This document shows, piece after piece, positions 48,222 through 61,867 of a stretch of 64,000 nt of DNA. The translations under genes were made by a program, and so were the position numbers. This DNA comes from Sipunculus nudus. Taxonomy: Eukaryota > Annelida > Sipuncula > Golfingiida > Sipunculidae. Positions within the stretch are counted from its first letter, which is position 1. Every line of letters starts with the position of its first letter. The stretch is from assembly GCA_026874595.1 (NCBI GenBank), contig CM049310.1:44361058-44425057 (forward strand), written 5' to 3'. A model generated the notes under the pieces. That model made no database searches. It worked only from the letters and a program-made list of their open reading frames with translations, and was not told the origin of the DNA.

Positions 48222-49765
48222 TAATTAAAAAGCAGATGAGCACATGTCTAGGTTCATACTTTAAATGACACCGTTTACCTATTGGTACCCACAACACCCC
48301 TTAACAAATCCCATGGATCATTATGGCCCAAAGTGACCCATGGAACATTATGGCCAGGTAATGTTCGGTTCTCTAAGATCATTTTATGAATACAAATGGC
48401 TCAAATTATCAGCAACAGGTCAGCAACGGATAATATATGTCTGATTAGGATATGCCAAGATTCCCTTTACTCAGTGGTTTTGTGGAATTGGCCGGATCAA
48501 ATGTAACATATATGCCATAGGCCCCACGGCTTATAGAACGCCCCGCAGCATCGGCTGCAAAAAAATAATAAAAAAATTACATCAAAGGGGGATGAGTGTA
48601 TTTTGATCCTTTCGTCATTTAGAGTGGCTTATCCCCAAAGAACTTGTTAAAAGGTTATCTTAAGAAATTCCGCGCGGAAGACCTGAAAGAAATTGTTAGG
48701 TATTTTGTGCAGTATATTCGCTCTGTTAAGAGCACTTTATTATTCATCATTTACTTGTAATATAAACATTCGAAAACGGGCTAACATTTGTGCCAAATGT
48801 AAAATCTAAAATTTTCTCATTGAAAAACGCGTAACTCTAAGATCTATGTCATTGAGAAAAATATGATGGAACTATATATAAACTGATCATTTAATTATCA
48901 CGAAATTGAAAAAAAAAATGAATGAATAATCCCCTTCCCCCACCCCCTTCCCCCCCCCCCCCCCTCCAAAAAAAAAAAGAAATACTGGAAGTACTTTGTC
49001 CCACACTCCTAAAATGTGAGAGGACATTTCCTCTCCTGAGACCATAGGGGCGTATGTGCATAGTGTTAAATTTGTGTCTTTTATTATGATAACTGATTAA
49101 AATAGGTATAGACTTATTTTTCCATGTGTATATTAATACCTTGCAAATTTATCTATCACTCGTGATTACAAGCTGAAGTGAAGTAAGCTCCTATCAAAAC
49201 TAAGAGCGGCTTAACTGAAAAATAGCTTCGGGGGTTAAATAACTTGATAAGGTCACCAGTTATCTTACAGGATAATTATAGATAGCATAACTAAATGTAA
49301 CTTAAGTATAACTAAGTACTGCATATGTGCAAATAAAATTCAGTAAAAAAAAATCTCGGATGAGTGAAATACATGTTTCAGAAGAAGGGGACCTATTTCT
49401 ATGAGGTTATCCCAATGTCTAGAGATCCTACAGTTTTAGATGAATACTAACTCTGACGTGAAATGATATTTTCAGCATCTGACAAATCTCGAAAATGTAA
49501 CCTTTTATTTTTTTGGATAACTTTTGACATAAAAATGATATTACCGTGTATACATACATCTTCCTGAACTGACTGGCATCATTCTTCTATTGTGGCATAT
49601 AAGACATATATATATTCTAAATGCTATAATTCACAGGTGATCATATATTGTAGAATATGTTGTACAATATTCAGATATTGAAGAGTTACATACAACACAA
49701 GCGCAGACACACACACACACACAAATGAATAGATGTTGAACAATATGAAACACGTATAGCTGTGA
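48222..49765. other. Intergenic, low-complexity tracts
   Basis: C-rich and A-rich homopolymers at 48930-48980 and (CA)n at about 49708-49724. No gene is seen. Confidence 0.55.
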
Positions 49766-50209
49766 TATGTGCAGTCAGTCAGATGGGGACGCCGGCCGGA
49801 GCCGGGTACCAGTCCACGCCGTTATGGGATGGGAATGGGTTCTCTTCGCTGAAGCAAAACAGATCCAGAGAGCCGAGGATGCTGGCGTGAAGCGCTGGAG
49901 AAGGCACGTATCAAGTACACCTCCGTGGAGCTATCAGCTGACCCGCGTGACACTGCTCCAGCCGACAGACAGAGCTGCTAACCCAGCGTACTAGCCTTGG
50001 CAGCAAGGCCTGGGTCCATCACAACAAGACCCGGCTTCAAGAATCACATCGTTCCGCCGCGGTTATTGTAATGGAACCTCTAGCAATGCACTTTTCAAAG
50101 TGAATGATTTCCTTGGCCGTGGGACGGTGCGAGTAGGATCAAGAGCCAAGCCGTTGAACTGCACTGCCCAGCGTTCATCGCGATGAATAGGGTTGCGTGA
50201 AACCACATG
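49766..50209 (+). other. GC-richer segment, possible upstream exon or coding relic
   Basis: This is the least AT-rich stretch between the LTR element and the Patched-related gene. Two frames look protein-like in turn (FAEAKQIQRAED, then EALEKARIKYTSVEL), as if a one-base change broke an old coding segment. The right end, CACATG|GTGAGTGCG (50209/50210), is a strong splice donor. Joined to the acceptor at 52815, it would make a non-coding first exon with an in-frame stop before the Met at 52854. Product unknown. Confidence 0.3.
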
Positions 50210-51907
50210 GTGAGTGCGTATATAAAATTAACCTTCCCCCGCTAAGAAAATCACTAGTTTATAATAATTGTAGATTACGTAAAGGTTTCGGTGAATATAC
50301 AGAAAAGCAGTCGTAAAGGTGTGATCGGTGCATCACATCTGTTTTCAGTATTTATAGCCTTGGCTGTAACGTACTGACCAGGCAACAGCCAAGCCCGTAC
50401 TAGTAGGCCTACAGCCCGTGTCAACATGCCGGCCCCGCTAACTGGATAACTAGCTGACAATCGTGGTTTTACCAATTTCCTTGTTTTAGGGACATAACTG
50501 GCCTCAATCAAACATTACATGAGTAATATCCAGCAATGTAGCTGAATAAAAGAAAAGAAACCGTGCCGCCCAGTTTATCGGTCCTCAGTCTTGTCGTGGT
50601 CACGAATTGATATTCCGTTCAGTCGTTCAACGGCGGAGGACATTCTCAGTCATGGTTCAGGAAAATCCTCAGCCAAGGTTCATATTCCAAGCATTATGAA
50701 TTGATTAGGTCAGCCTGATTTGTAATGGTAGGTATAGTAACCAGGGTAATATCCTGACGATCGTGAAAACAAGGGATGTTTTATTTCAGGGATGCAATGT
50801 TGGCAGCACCGTTACACTACATTAATAATTAAAATGTGGGAGATCTAAAACTTGGTCACTTACTGATCAGAACCAAATTGTTTTGTTCACCTGCGTTTGA
50901 ATAAAACCATGGTTATTGCCGCACTATGTGTTTGTATTAATGGTTACATAATTCATTGCGTATGTTCGTTTGCTAAACACAGTGTGGTATTAATAAGGTT
51001 CATATTACCTGATTAAACACTACAGCCTAATTGAGGGAAGGTTCATGTTTGGGCACGAAAGAACTCACGTTTTGGTAACATGCAGAGACTTCATTTACGT
51101 TAGTCGTGCAATGGTCGTGTAACCGTCAAGATTGCAGGTAATGTAAATTTTACTCCATGTCAAGATGAGTCACGCTGACAATATATAGGGTTGGGGCTAT
51201 ATAATGGCTGTAGGCCTATGTTCTCATCTTTTTAGTTGTACAGTAACAGGCGGTTCCGTATCAAACTCTTTCTGAGGTCCCATCTGTTCACCCAACCAAG
51301 TAAAATTAATGGATTTAATGTTAAAAAGGGCATCAGTGCGTGAAAAAGGAGTGCAGACGAAAGGGAACGTAGTTCAAAAAGAGTAGCACGTTATATATAA
51401 CTGTAGTCCGCAACAATTCTATTCACCTCCTATAGATGTACATCATTAAAGGCGTTAAATGCAAACCGAATAATATATTATGACTGAATAATATATAATA
51501 ATGACTATACAATACCAGTCTTGCTAAAAATCATTTTCTATTGCAAAAGTGCTTTTGTTTGTTAAATTTATTAGTTTTATCACAAGAACGAATTCGAAAT
51601 TAAGGTGTAGATTCGTGAAGTTGTGTCTTCTACCTATAAATTTATCAACTATTGTTTTATTTTTTAAACATTTCTTAAGGTTCTGTTCTTGTTTTTCCAT
51701 GTTGGTTTTATATACGCGAAGCTTGCTTCAGTTGGTAGTAAATATCTAATAGTGATATCATCTTCATTTCTATATCTTTAATTATGCCGTGTACTTGTCA
51801 AGAGAAGTAAACAGTTGTACTGTCCCAGTTTTTACGTGGTGCACGCTGTGAACCCGATGTGTGACGTAACTGCCTTTTCACCGTGTTTAGCGGAGCGGAT
51901 ACATGCA

Positions 51908-51959
<52 letters not shown>

Positions 51960-52239
51960 CATTTGGAGCGCACTAACGGTTTTCTAAACGGGGACAGTCG
52001 TGCATTTGTGGGTAACACATTCTTCTTTATTGATCTAGTGTTCATCAAAATTCCTTCAAGATCTTGTTGCTAAACAGTACAATGCTGCACATTTGGACAA
52101 CATATCATCAACTTAGTAATAAGGTAAAACCACTAAAGCTATAGCATAAAGCAATGTACAGGGTATATATACAATTGGAAATCTTGCATGTTTGAAACAT
52201 TTTTATTCGCCCGTCTATGACGTGACTTATTATGGTTTA
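50210..52239. other. Intergenic or 5' intron, no named feature
   Basis: AT-rich sequence. A (TA)n tract fills 51909-51958. No coding sequence is recognised. Confidence 0.5.
51909..51958. repeat. (TA)n microsatellite
   Basis: Uninterrupted TA run of about 50 bp. Confidence 0.95.
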
Positions 52240-52700
52240 ACTACGGTCCGTCTGTCTGTCCGTCCGTCCGTTGTCCGTCTGTTAACTTTTAGTGTCGCCG
52301 CGATAACTAACCAGGAATTTGATGTATTTTCACCAAACTCCCCATAACTTCTATAACCAATAGATTATCTCGCCCGAGTTCGGTTATAGGCAAAATCCAC
52401 GCAGATGAGGTCACCAGGCTAACTTACTAGGTTTGATCAACCTTAAGGGAAATATTAACCATTATAGAATTTTACCTATGTTCAGTTCCCGTCAAAATCC
52501 ATGCGTATTTAACAAGGTTAGAAGTCACCATACTTTGTGATGGCTTACTGAAAATCTGATGGATTTTCATGAAACTCATGCATACAAATTATCATAGAAT
52601 TTTCCACCTGAATTAAACTTTCGGCCAAACTCCCGCATGTATTATGAGGTCACAAACCCCGTATTATGCCCCCATGCGGTGCTTTTGTTCATAATGCTAA
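52240..52700. repeat. TCCG-headed dispersed repeat fragment
   Basis: Begins with GTCCGTCTGTCTGTCCGTCC and continues with degenerate units around AAAATCCACGC and AGGTCACMA. It ends near a GCCCCCATGCGG phrase. Non-coding. Confidence 0.6.
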
Positions 52701-52853
52701 TGTTATCCGTCTTTACAATAAATTGAAGATACAATTTGAAGTACTTTTATGAGATCAAAGTAACCGCGGTAATATATGTATATAATCTACGATATTTCTT
52801 TTTTCTGCTTTTCAGATAAATTTCAGAAAGTGGCATTTATAACCAGACTTTTG

Positions 52854-54335
52854 ATGAACAACAAGAGAAGAACATCAACTATGTCAAAAGTTTACTTCTT
52901 TGTTGATCGCACCCTCAGCAGACTGTTTGAAAGTTATGGGCGTTGTCTTTCTCGTTACCCGATTCCATATATGGTTATATCATTATTAACTTCCGGTCTA
53001 ATGTCTATTGGGATCTTCTGGCTCCAGACAGAGAACGACATCGAGGCTTTATATACACCTCAGGGTAACCAAGCAGCATCAGACAGAGCCGAAGTGATGC
53101 GATTATTCCCGACGAACACTTCGGAATATTTTTACCCCTATCAACTTCCATCCCTCGGATTATTCGGGGATATTATATTTAGAGACCCAGAGAGATTCAG
53201 CCAACCAGATAAACTAGTTGCCGTGTCAAACACGTCGAGGTTCGTTCAAACATTGAGGTTTTCTTACCGTGAAGAAGAATTCACTTTTACAGATGTGTGT
53301 GCCAAACTAAATTTAAAATGTGTAATAACAGGCCATTATGTAACCACAATTGATTTTCAAACTGCTTTTTATGGAAAGTTAATAAAATATCCGGTTCATA
53401 TTGATTCCAACGGCATAATTCAAGATCTCCGCCCATATATCAGCAAACCAACCACAGTGAATGGAACCTTGGTTGCCATGGAAGCTGTGAGGTTAGTATT
53501 TCATCTAAAAGAGGACAATGAGACACAGAAAGCCATATCAATGGCGTGGGAAGACGCATTTTTAAAACTGATGAAAAAGCTATCGGCCACATCGCTCAAT
53601 TATGCCTTTCAGTCATCGCAGTCTATAAACAAAGAGTTGGATGGAAACACAGGAGGTGACCTTATATGGATTTGCTTGACCTTCGTGGTCATGGTAACCT
53701 ATGCATCCTTTGTGATGACCGGCGGAGACTGCGTTAGCTCACGTGGTCACCTGGCATTTTCTGGGGTCTTCGCTACCTGTCTCGCTATGGGCGCGGCATT
53801 TGGCATGCTTAGTGTCTGTGGGGTTAAATTTGTTAACATTGTTGGTGTTGCACCATTTCTGGCTTTAGGTAGGCATTTCTATTTTTTAAATTATAATATT
53901 TTAATTACAAATTTGTAAGCAAAATTTCACTAGAAACCAGCGTTAAGAACTTTTTATTTTTCTCTACAGTAATATTTATAGCTCAGTTCAAAGTCAAAAC
54001 GTTTTCTATATATTTAAACATAGATGGCTGCTTCTTCTCTCTAATTAAGATCGGTTTTGGTTATTATTTTTTATTTTTCTCTACAGTAATATTTATAGCT
54101 CAGTTCAAAGTCAAAATGCTTTCTATATATTTAAACATAGATGGCTGCTTCTTCTCTCTAATTAAGATCGGTTTTGGTTAATATTTTTTATTTAGAGATC
54201 GACTGTTTTAATTGTTTTCATTCCATGAAAATGCATAATTCCGATGATTACCTTGACTTTATGAAAATTTAATGGTTGAATCCATCCATTAGCACCTTTG
54301 TATGTATATTCTTTCGATCGTCCAATAAAAGATGA

Positions 54336-54428
<93 letters not shown>

Positions 54429-57400
54429 CAGTGCTTATTGATTGATCTCATTCAGGTAAAGGCATTGATGACATGTTTATTCTGATGGCCGGCTACCGCC
54501 TGACCGACCCGACCTCATCGACAGAACAGCGGATCAGCCGGATGTTTAAAACCTCGGCTGTTCCAATCACTGTCACAACCCTGACAGATCTGACAGCATT
54601 TGGTGTCAGTGCTACCAGTGGGTATCTCAGTATAAGGAACTTCTGTATATATACAGGTTAGTGACACATGATATGCAATTATTAATTACTCATTTTTCTC
54701 ACAGTTCTCGAATTGGGGTTTATCATAAAAAAATAAAGTTGCAAACTCAATAGTTTAATAATGTATTGGAAATAATGAAAAGGCCTGATTGTTAAATTGT
54801 TTTTGTTATCTTTTATATTTAAAATCATTAACAACATTAGTATTTTCCGAAAGACAAGTCACATCCGCTGGTGGCTAGACACCGTTTGTAAGAAATCCTC
54901 TGGTAGGCTATAGATATTGCTTTTTAAGGGTCGAATTGTTCAAATGTTCAAATTGTCAGAAGTTAAGCAGAGAGAATGTAAGATTTCATTAACAAAATAT
55001 TTCTTCCCAGTGAATGTGGCTCAGAGTGCATTGTATTTACAGCATTAGATAAGTTTCAAGTTAATGTTACCAAAGTCTTGTCACGTGGTTTGAAACTTAT
55101 CTGGTTAATATAGAGCCTGGAGCCGAGTTAGCCACAAATGCAACTGGCTTGAACAAAAAGACGGCTGACGTTAGTATTAACTAGCCGAGATTCGTGGCTT
55201 GACTCGGCTTGCAAAATGTCGGCTGGCTTAAACTGACATGAAGACCTATTCATTTGACAATGTTACAAAGTAACATTTTATGTTACAAAGAATCCGATAT
55301 ATTTAAACAAGTTATCTTCATTTCGTGTGACATATTGCATTCATTTTAAATTAACTAGTTTGTGATTAAATATCGAGTATAGTTTATCCTGGTGGTTTTA
55401 TAAGCCAACATTTTCATACTTAAACAACCACACAATTTCCTTTTAGAGACAAGAAACAAAGGAATAAAACATTCTAGAACATTTGTTCGGGGATTTTCAA
55501 TTAAAAAAAACGCACTTTGAAAGATAAAGGGGATGGGAATGATAGCCTAACAGCAAACCTACTATGATCTGACAGCTCTTTCTTTTGTTGACTTTTTCAC
55601 AAAGCTTAAACATTCTATTTATTTATACAGCATGTCATATATTCCATATAACAGCTTCTGAATATGTTTGAGGTATTTTAATTATGCCATATAGAGAACC
55701 ATCCTATGGTTTGAAAAAATGTTCCCTGAATTCGGAATTGATCGGGAATACATAAAACATATGCCATCCTCTCATGTTCACCAAAGAAAAAGACCCATGG
55801 GTAATATGATTAAGACATGATTAATAGGGTAGGAAACCTAAACCTGATGATGTTATCAAACTGATTTTGATTTCAGTCCAAATAAATGACCTGTGCAAGC
55901 CTGCATGCTGTTAGCCACCAAAGGAGACTAAAATGTTAAATATATCTGAGGGTACATTTAATCACCATCCCATGTATGCACTTTGTTGGGATTCTGAGCT
56001 CAGTATTATATATGTGTCTGTAAAAGGGAGAAAACCCATCTGTATATCGGGCATCTCATTTTTAAAGACAAAATTCTGTTATCATAAGCTTATTGCATAA
56101 ATTCCCGGTTTAAATATGTCTACAACCCTTATAAAACGGGACCAGTACACAGAGCATTGTTGCTGCTAAGTATACATTCTTACTGCTTCTGTCATAGAGA
56201 TTATGAGCAGTACGACGTGTCTTCTCAGACCAAAATACACAATAACATAAGAAAAAATGTTATTACAGTTGCCAATATGCTGCAGTTGTATGGAAAATAA
56301 GATACTTTTCCCATTGTGAAGAAGATTTAATGTCATCCCATCCGCAAAACTGATAATTAAACTGCCTTTTCCTGAAAATACTATCGTATGGGTGTGAAAC
56401 GCCACTTATCTTTATATATGGGGAGGCGACGAAACAGTCGTCCGTTAACAGTGCCAGACGTTTCGTCGCTGCAGGCGGCTAGCGTGATTTTAAGAAACCT
56501 CCTTCCAAGAAGATGGTTAATTTCCCAAAGATCACGTGATCACGTACAAATGTTGTCGTCTCAAGGGGACCTGTTTGTATATTATAAATATGTCCCCAGA
56601 AGAAACGACTAACACAAATCAAATTATATGTACATGCAGAAGACATCGTTTCCAAAAACCCTTACTTGTCGTACCCTGTAAAAAGCGAGATTGACCAGTT
56701 ATTTGTTAACAGTTCTCTAAGATCACGAAAGTCTCGTATTAGGTGATTAACAAATAAATGATGATAAAATAGGACACATCTGTACACCTTAAACTTATGA
56801 AACATGCACACCCTGCTTGTAAAACCAATCTGACACGAAAGCTTAACTATGGAGTTTCATTTTCTTTTTCTTTGCAGGCGTGACGTTATTGTTCTGCTAT
56901 ATCAACATGGTCGTCTTTTTTGGCGCATGCGTCGTTCTTCATTCACGGCGAGTAGAACAGCAGCGCCATCAGTTTACTTGTAGAGTTGTGTCATCGAGAG
57001 ATGAGACGACTAACAGGACATGCTGCCTCAAAATCTGCTGCAGTGGAAAAAGACCAGAAAAACGCGGAGATGATGACAGTCCATGTGAAAAAGCCCCTTC
57101 AAAATGGTTGCCAATGATTATCCTTAACAAATACGTGAAAGTTTTCATACTACTCGTTTTCGGTTGTTATATAGGGTTCTCTATATGGGGGATACTTGGA
57201 CTACAAGAAGGTTTGGATCTTAAACACCTAGTAAGCGATGAATCGTACTGGTCCAAGTTTTCTGATTGGCAAAACGAACTCTATACGTCACGTGGGCCTT
57301 TGATACAGCTGGTTATCACAGCCCCTGTGGATTACTGGGACCCCACATTTGAACAGCGCATCACAGATACTATAGCAACTGCACAGGATACCAAGTATTT

Positions 57401-58376
57401 CTTCAGTGATTTTTCTATATCGTGGATTGGGGAATACCGAAAATTTCTCAGTAGATACTACCCCAACACGACGAGTTTCGATAGAAAAGATTACGTACGT
57501 GTTTTACGACAGGGCTTTCTTCCACTGGCGCCAGTATTCCAAAATGATGTCAAATTTAGTGATGACCTTCAAGAGATTATTTGTTCAAGGGTATATGTAC
57601 AAGCTGTGGGATCACCCGAGTCTAATTTCCAAGGTCAGATGATGCTCACGGCAAGACGTGCTGCAACAAGTCATAATCTGCCGATGTTGGCTTTCTCAGG
57701 TGCGTTTATATACATAGAACAGTTCGTAAGCGTATTACCGGCCACGCTCAAGACCTGCGCCATCGCCGTCGGTGCCATGGTGGTACTAGGCATCCTCTTC
57801 ATTCCCCATCCCATGTCTGTTGTCTACATCATTGTTACCATGGTGATGATCCTCACAGGGTTATTCGGTTTTATGCATATATGGGGTCTGACGTTAAGTT
57901 CAATCACTATGATCCTTATAGTTCTGAGTGTTGGATTTTGCATTGATTTTAGTGCCCATATTTGCCACGCCTTCATGGACTCCGAACACCTAAGACTAAC
58001 GAGAAACGAACGAGCCGCCAAAGCAATGGAGAAAGTGGGCGTTCCTATAGTCAACAGCGCCGTGTCCTCCATCCTAGGCATAGTTTTACTTGTGTTTGCC
58101 AAATCTTATATATTTCAAACTTTCTTTAAAATGCTGTTTCTTATCATAACGTTCGGTCTTGCCCATTCGTTTTTGCTTCTTCCGGTTGTTTTATCGTACA
58201 TTGGACCTCCTTATTATAACAGAGAAAAAGAAATGAGGAATTATGAGCCTGCAGCGAAGGTTTCTCCTAAAGCCATACCGTCTACAAATGTAGACCCACC
58301 CAGTGACAGTGACCAAAATCACTGTGCCAACCACTCTCCAGCACAAGCGTCCAGGTCACCTGATCTTATTGTGTAG
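52854..58376 (+). CDS. Patched-related membrane protein (PTCHD/PTR family)
   Basis: Predicted RND-type, sterol-sensing-domain protein of the cell surface; substrate unknown. Exons 52854-53868 (acceptor at 52815), 54456-54656 and 56878-58376 total 2715 bp, 904 residues. I start at the first Met in the exon (52854); a second is at 52881. TM1 (about residues 50-70) is followed by a ~200-residue extracellular loop starting TENDIEALYTPQG. A five-helix sterol-sensing block follows, including LALGKGIDDMFIL across the first junction. After a Cys/Arg-rich cytosolic loop comes TM7, a second loop and TM8-12 with SVGFCIDFSAHICHAF. The tail is polar. Length and order fit Patched-related proteins, not Patched itself. 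GKG replaces the usual G(V/I)G before the DD pair. No stop or frameshift is seen. Confidence 0.92.
53951..54184. repeat. 117-bp tandem duplication in Patched-related intron 1
   Basis: TTTTTCTCTACAGTAATATT and the following sequence repeat with a 117-bp period and almost no changes. Each copy carries a splice-acceptor-like TTTTTCTCTACAG, but no exon follows. Confidence 0.85.
54339..54424. repeat. (TC)n followed by (TA)n
   Basis: Compound microsatellite 30 bp before the second exon's acceptor; it probably forms part of its pyrimidine context. Confidence 0.95.
54657..56877. other. Patched-related intron 2, no named feature
   Basis: Ordinary AT-rich intron of 2.2 kb. Short open frames at 56166-56612 lack domain or splice support. 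Confidence 0.6.
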
Positions 58377-58620
58377 CATATATAGGAGTTGCCACAAAGT
58401 TTAAGATAGCTAAAATGTTGTTACATGTTTCATTGTTATTTGTATCTACAAGGTTGTTTCATGTTTCATTTTCAGAAGTATTATTTAACAAATATACTTT
58501 TGGTTATTTATTGCATTAAGGACCAAAGATTGAAGCTAGTAATTTATGTAAACTCAGGTCTTATTGTTACGTCATTTTTGTAACACAAAGAAAGAATAAA
58601 ACGATTGATTCGAAGGAGTA
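58377..58620 (+). other. 3' UTR of the Patched-related gene
   Basis: AT-rich sequence after the TAG, with AATAAA at 58595-58600. Confidence 0.55.
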
Positions 58621-59699
58621 TATCAAAACATAAAAATATACCGGTATTTGATGTATGTTTAATACATTTGTAAGATAATGTATGAAATAATCTTGTCATG
58701 TATAATGGTATTACCAATGTATTTTGTATCAAGTTTCATTCATTAAATAGATGTTATCTAAAGAAATATAGAAATGCTTTTATCAGATGTCGTGATAATT
58801 TAATGGATTCAAGCTGTTTATTTTTGAAGAGTTCAGGGAACGTGAAATCACAATATATTGAGAACTTGGTAGCAAATTAAGTATCTAAATTCGGGAATCA
58901 TTTATAATTTGTCGCGGATTTTATTTCCATTTAGCCAGCGAATGCTGATCCATCTAGCTTTGTTTAAGGTCACAAATGATGGTGGTATCTTAAAATACAT
59001 GCCAATATATAACTATTTAAAAATAGTTATTTTAAAGTCATACGGAGAAAGGTTGAGTGCCTTTACTTTTTAGCTCAGCTGACAGAAAGTCATCTGAGCT
59101 ATAGCGACCTCTCTTTGTCCATCAGCCCGTTAACAGGGTACACACTATAACCGCTGGATCTGGAATCATTAAACTTTACACCTAAAGAGGTCCTTAAACA
59201 TCTCCCTGGACACCAGAAACTAGGTCACTGTGATCTACATTCTCTGAGTGATGGAGCCTGTTTTTGCATCTCAGAATAATTAAAAATTTGATACAAAAGT
59301 TCACATATCTGAATTGCCATGATTTTTTCCATGCATATTTATCATGGACAGTTTCATCAGTTCCTGAAGTCCGATGGTGCCACCTTTTTTCTACTTTGTT
59401 CTTTTTTTAGACCTTCAGATGAAGCAGTCCGGCTATTTACAGGGCACAAACCGTAACCGTTAGACCTAGAAACTCCTAACTGTATATCCATGCAGGGTGC
59501 ATGGTCCTAGGCTAATCTATTAAACCTTTCAGCGAGTTATCGGCCGATTTTGAGCACCCTGAGAATCAGATCGGACACAAGGTGTATCCTTTTGGCCTAA
59601 CATCTTCATATGTGATATTCAGGGAGGTCCTGCATGTTTAAATGTCCATGGAAAAATGAAATTAAGTCCCTGTGACATATATTCTGTGAGCTATCAGAG

Positions 59700-60963
59700 T
59701 TAGGTCCAAAGGTAATTGTATTTGAAGCAATTGAAATTACAATTACTTTTTTCAAGTCATCGTAATTGTAGTCGATTACATTGTCTAATCCTGGAAAGTA
59801 ATTGTAATTGTAATCAATTGCTCTTGAGAATTAATTGTTTAAACAATTACTTTTCAGTTACTTTTGGGTATATTTGTGTCATTTGAATAATTCCATCAAA
59901 CTGTCAAATATATTAAGCATATCTGGCTATTAACCAATTTCCCATGGTTGTTCCTCCTGTACTTCAAAGGCACATATGCATTTGAAATAATAGGTTTCTT
60001 ATCTCAGGCTACTAGGTTATTTTGACTAAAAAAACGTTTCCCATCAAAGCTATCCCAATGTAAAGACCAGGTTACGCCCGGTTATCTAAAATCACTTGCA
60101 ATATATTCCTGGGAGTAGCCTGAACCTAATTTCAGGTTAACCCCACACTGTTTAGATTACAGTGTCTTGCTGATTTAATTCAATGATAAATTTTAATGCT
60201 TTTAACCAATGATATATTATTTCAATAAACCCAATGAAAGACAATTAAGATCTAAAAGGTTGCATCAGTCTAACAAAAGTTGTCGCATATCGCATACACA
60301 ATATTATAAATTGTTTTTATTGACCAGTACATTTCGCCAAAGCGCATGTCAAATTACTTGTAAAAAAGTATATGCAACAATTAAAACTCATTTGGGATCT
60401 CAAGAAGACGTTTATGAATTTTATGTTAATAAACATACAGGAGCAACTGTTTTGAAATGTAACGGTTTCTATCCGTTTAGTGGTACCAAAAGCCATATAC
60501 CCTAGCATTTCTCTATTATAATGTTGAACTAGTTTTTCCCCCCTTTTTTACAACACCATTTTTTTTTTGCAACAAGCTTTATTGATATACCACAATCTGG
60601 ATCCGTTTCGTGGCGACTGTAAAATGTTTAATTTATTGTGACATTATCACTTCACAATGACTCTTTGTACATATCCTACTCATTTTATAATATGGATTGT
60701 GTAGCTTGTGCCTTTATTAAATTTGTTACGACTGTTAAAAAATGTTAAAAACTCAAGCCAACCTCTAACCCAGTTGCTGTTCTTGTATGAGGTAAATTGT
60801 CCTAAAACACAAAAGCATTTGCAACAGTAATTGCGATTACTTTAAAGGGTAATTGTAATGTTATCGATTTCTTTTCTCAAAACACAAGTGATTGTAACTG
60901 TAATCGATTACTTTTAAAAGTAATTGTATTTGTAATCGATTATTTTAAATGTATTTGGACCCA
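59700..60963. mobile_element. hAT-like non-autonomous element
   Basis: Left end TTAGGTCCAAAGG and reverse-complemented right end TGGGTCCAAATAC are inverted repeats. The flanks TATCAGAG and TATCTGCG are an imperfect 8-bp duplication (6 of 8). Both ends carry many TAATCGATTAC/TAATTGTAATTG palindromic phrases typical of a very widespread animal hAT-type repeat. A 98-codon open frame at 60209-60505 has no recognisable domain. Confidence 0.6.
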
Positions 60964-61867
60964 TATCTGCGACCTTTTGGAAGATAAACATGATTTGAAT
61001 ACCCTGGAGTCAGATGGGCACAAATTGTAACCATCAGGCCTGGAATCTTTTAATGCAACATCCAGGGAGGTTCTGGGCAAATCTCCATAGAAACCTGAAA
61101 TTAAGTCACTGTGACCAATATTCTATAAGCTATAGGAAAAAACATGAATTTAGAACTGTGGAAGTCAGATAGGCACAAGTCAAGGTCCTGAGCAAATCTC
61201 CTTCAACACCTGAGATTAGGTTATGATGACCTATATTCTGTAAGCTACGAGTTGAAACCCTAATTTTGAGCATCCAGACCTGGGAAAAATTTACCCGTCG
61301 GACCTAGAAACTTCTGATGTGACATCCAGGAAGGTTTTGGAAAGTTTCCTTTAAATCCTGAAAATAGGTCAATTTGACCTATATTCCGTGAGCAATAGGA
61401 AAAAAATATAATTTCAGCAGTTCTAATTTTATTAAGATCCAGGGGTTTCTTGTAAACATTCCTTGGAAACCTGAAATAATGTCACTGTGACCTATATTCT
61501 GTGAGATATGTAAACGAAAATGATTTTTGCACCCTATTAGCATAGCAGCAGAACCTAGAAACTTATCATGTATTTAAGATACAGGGAGGTCCCTGTAAAA
61601 TCTTCTTCGAAGCCTTTAATAAGCTCACTTTGACCTATATTCTGTGAACTATTTGAATGAACATAATTTGAGTAAGCTATAAGAAAGATGGACAAATCAT
61701 AGCAGTTGGACGTTGAAACTTCTGACTTAGTATGTACAAAGTTCTTGATAAAATCTTCTTAGAAAACTTCTATAAGGTTTCTGTAACCCGTTTTCTAAGG
61801 ACTTGGCAAAAAGCATGATTTCGAGCATTCAGGGAGTTATTTTATTCATTTTTCAAGATTCCCTAAC

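Noticed and set aside
60209-60505. 98-codon frame as a transposase
   Set aside because: No catalytic motif or hAT dimerisation signature is visible and it is too short.
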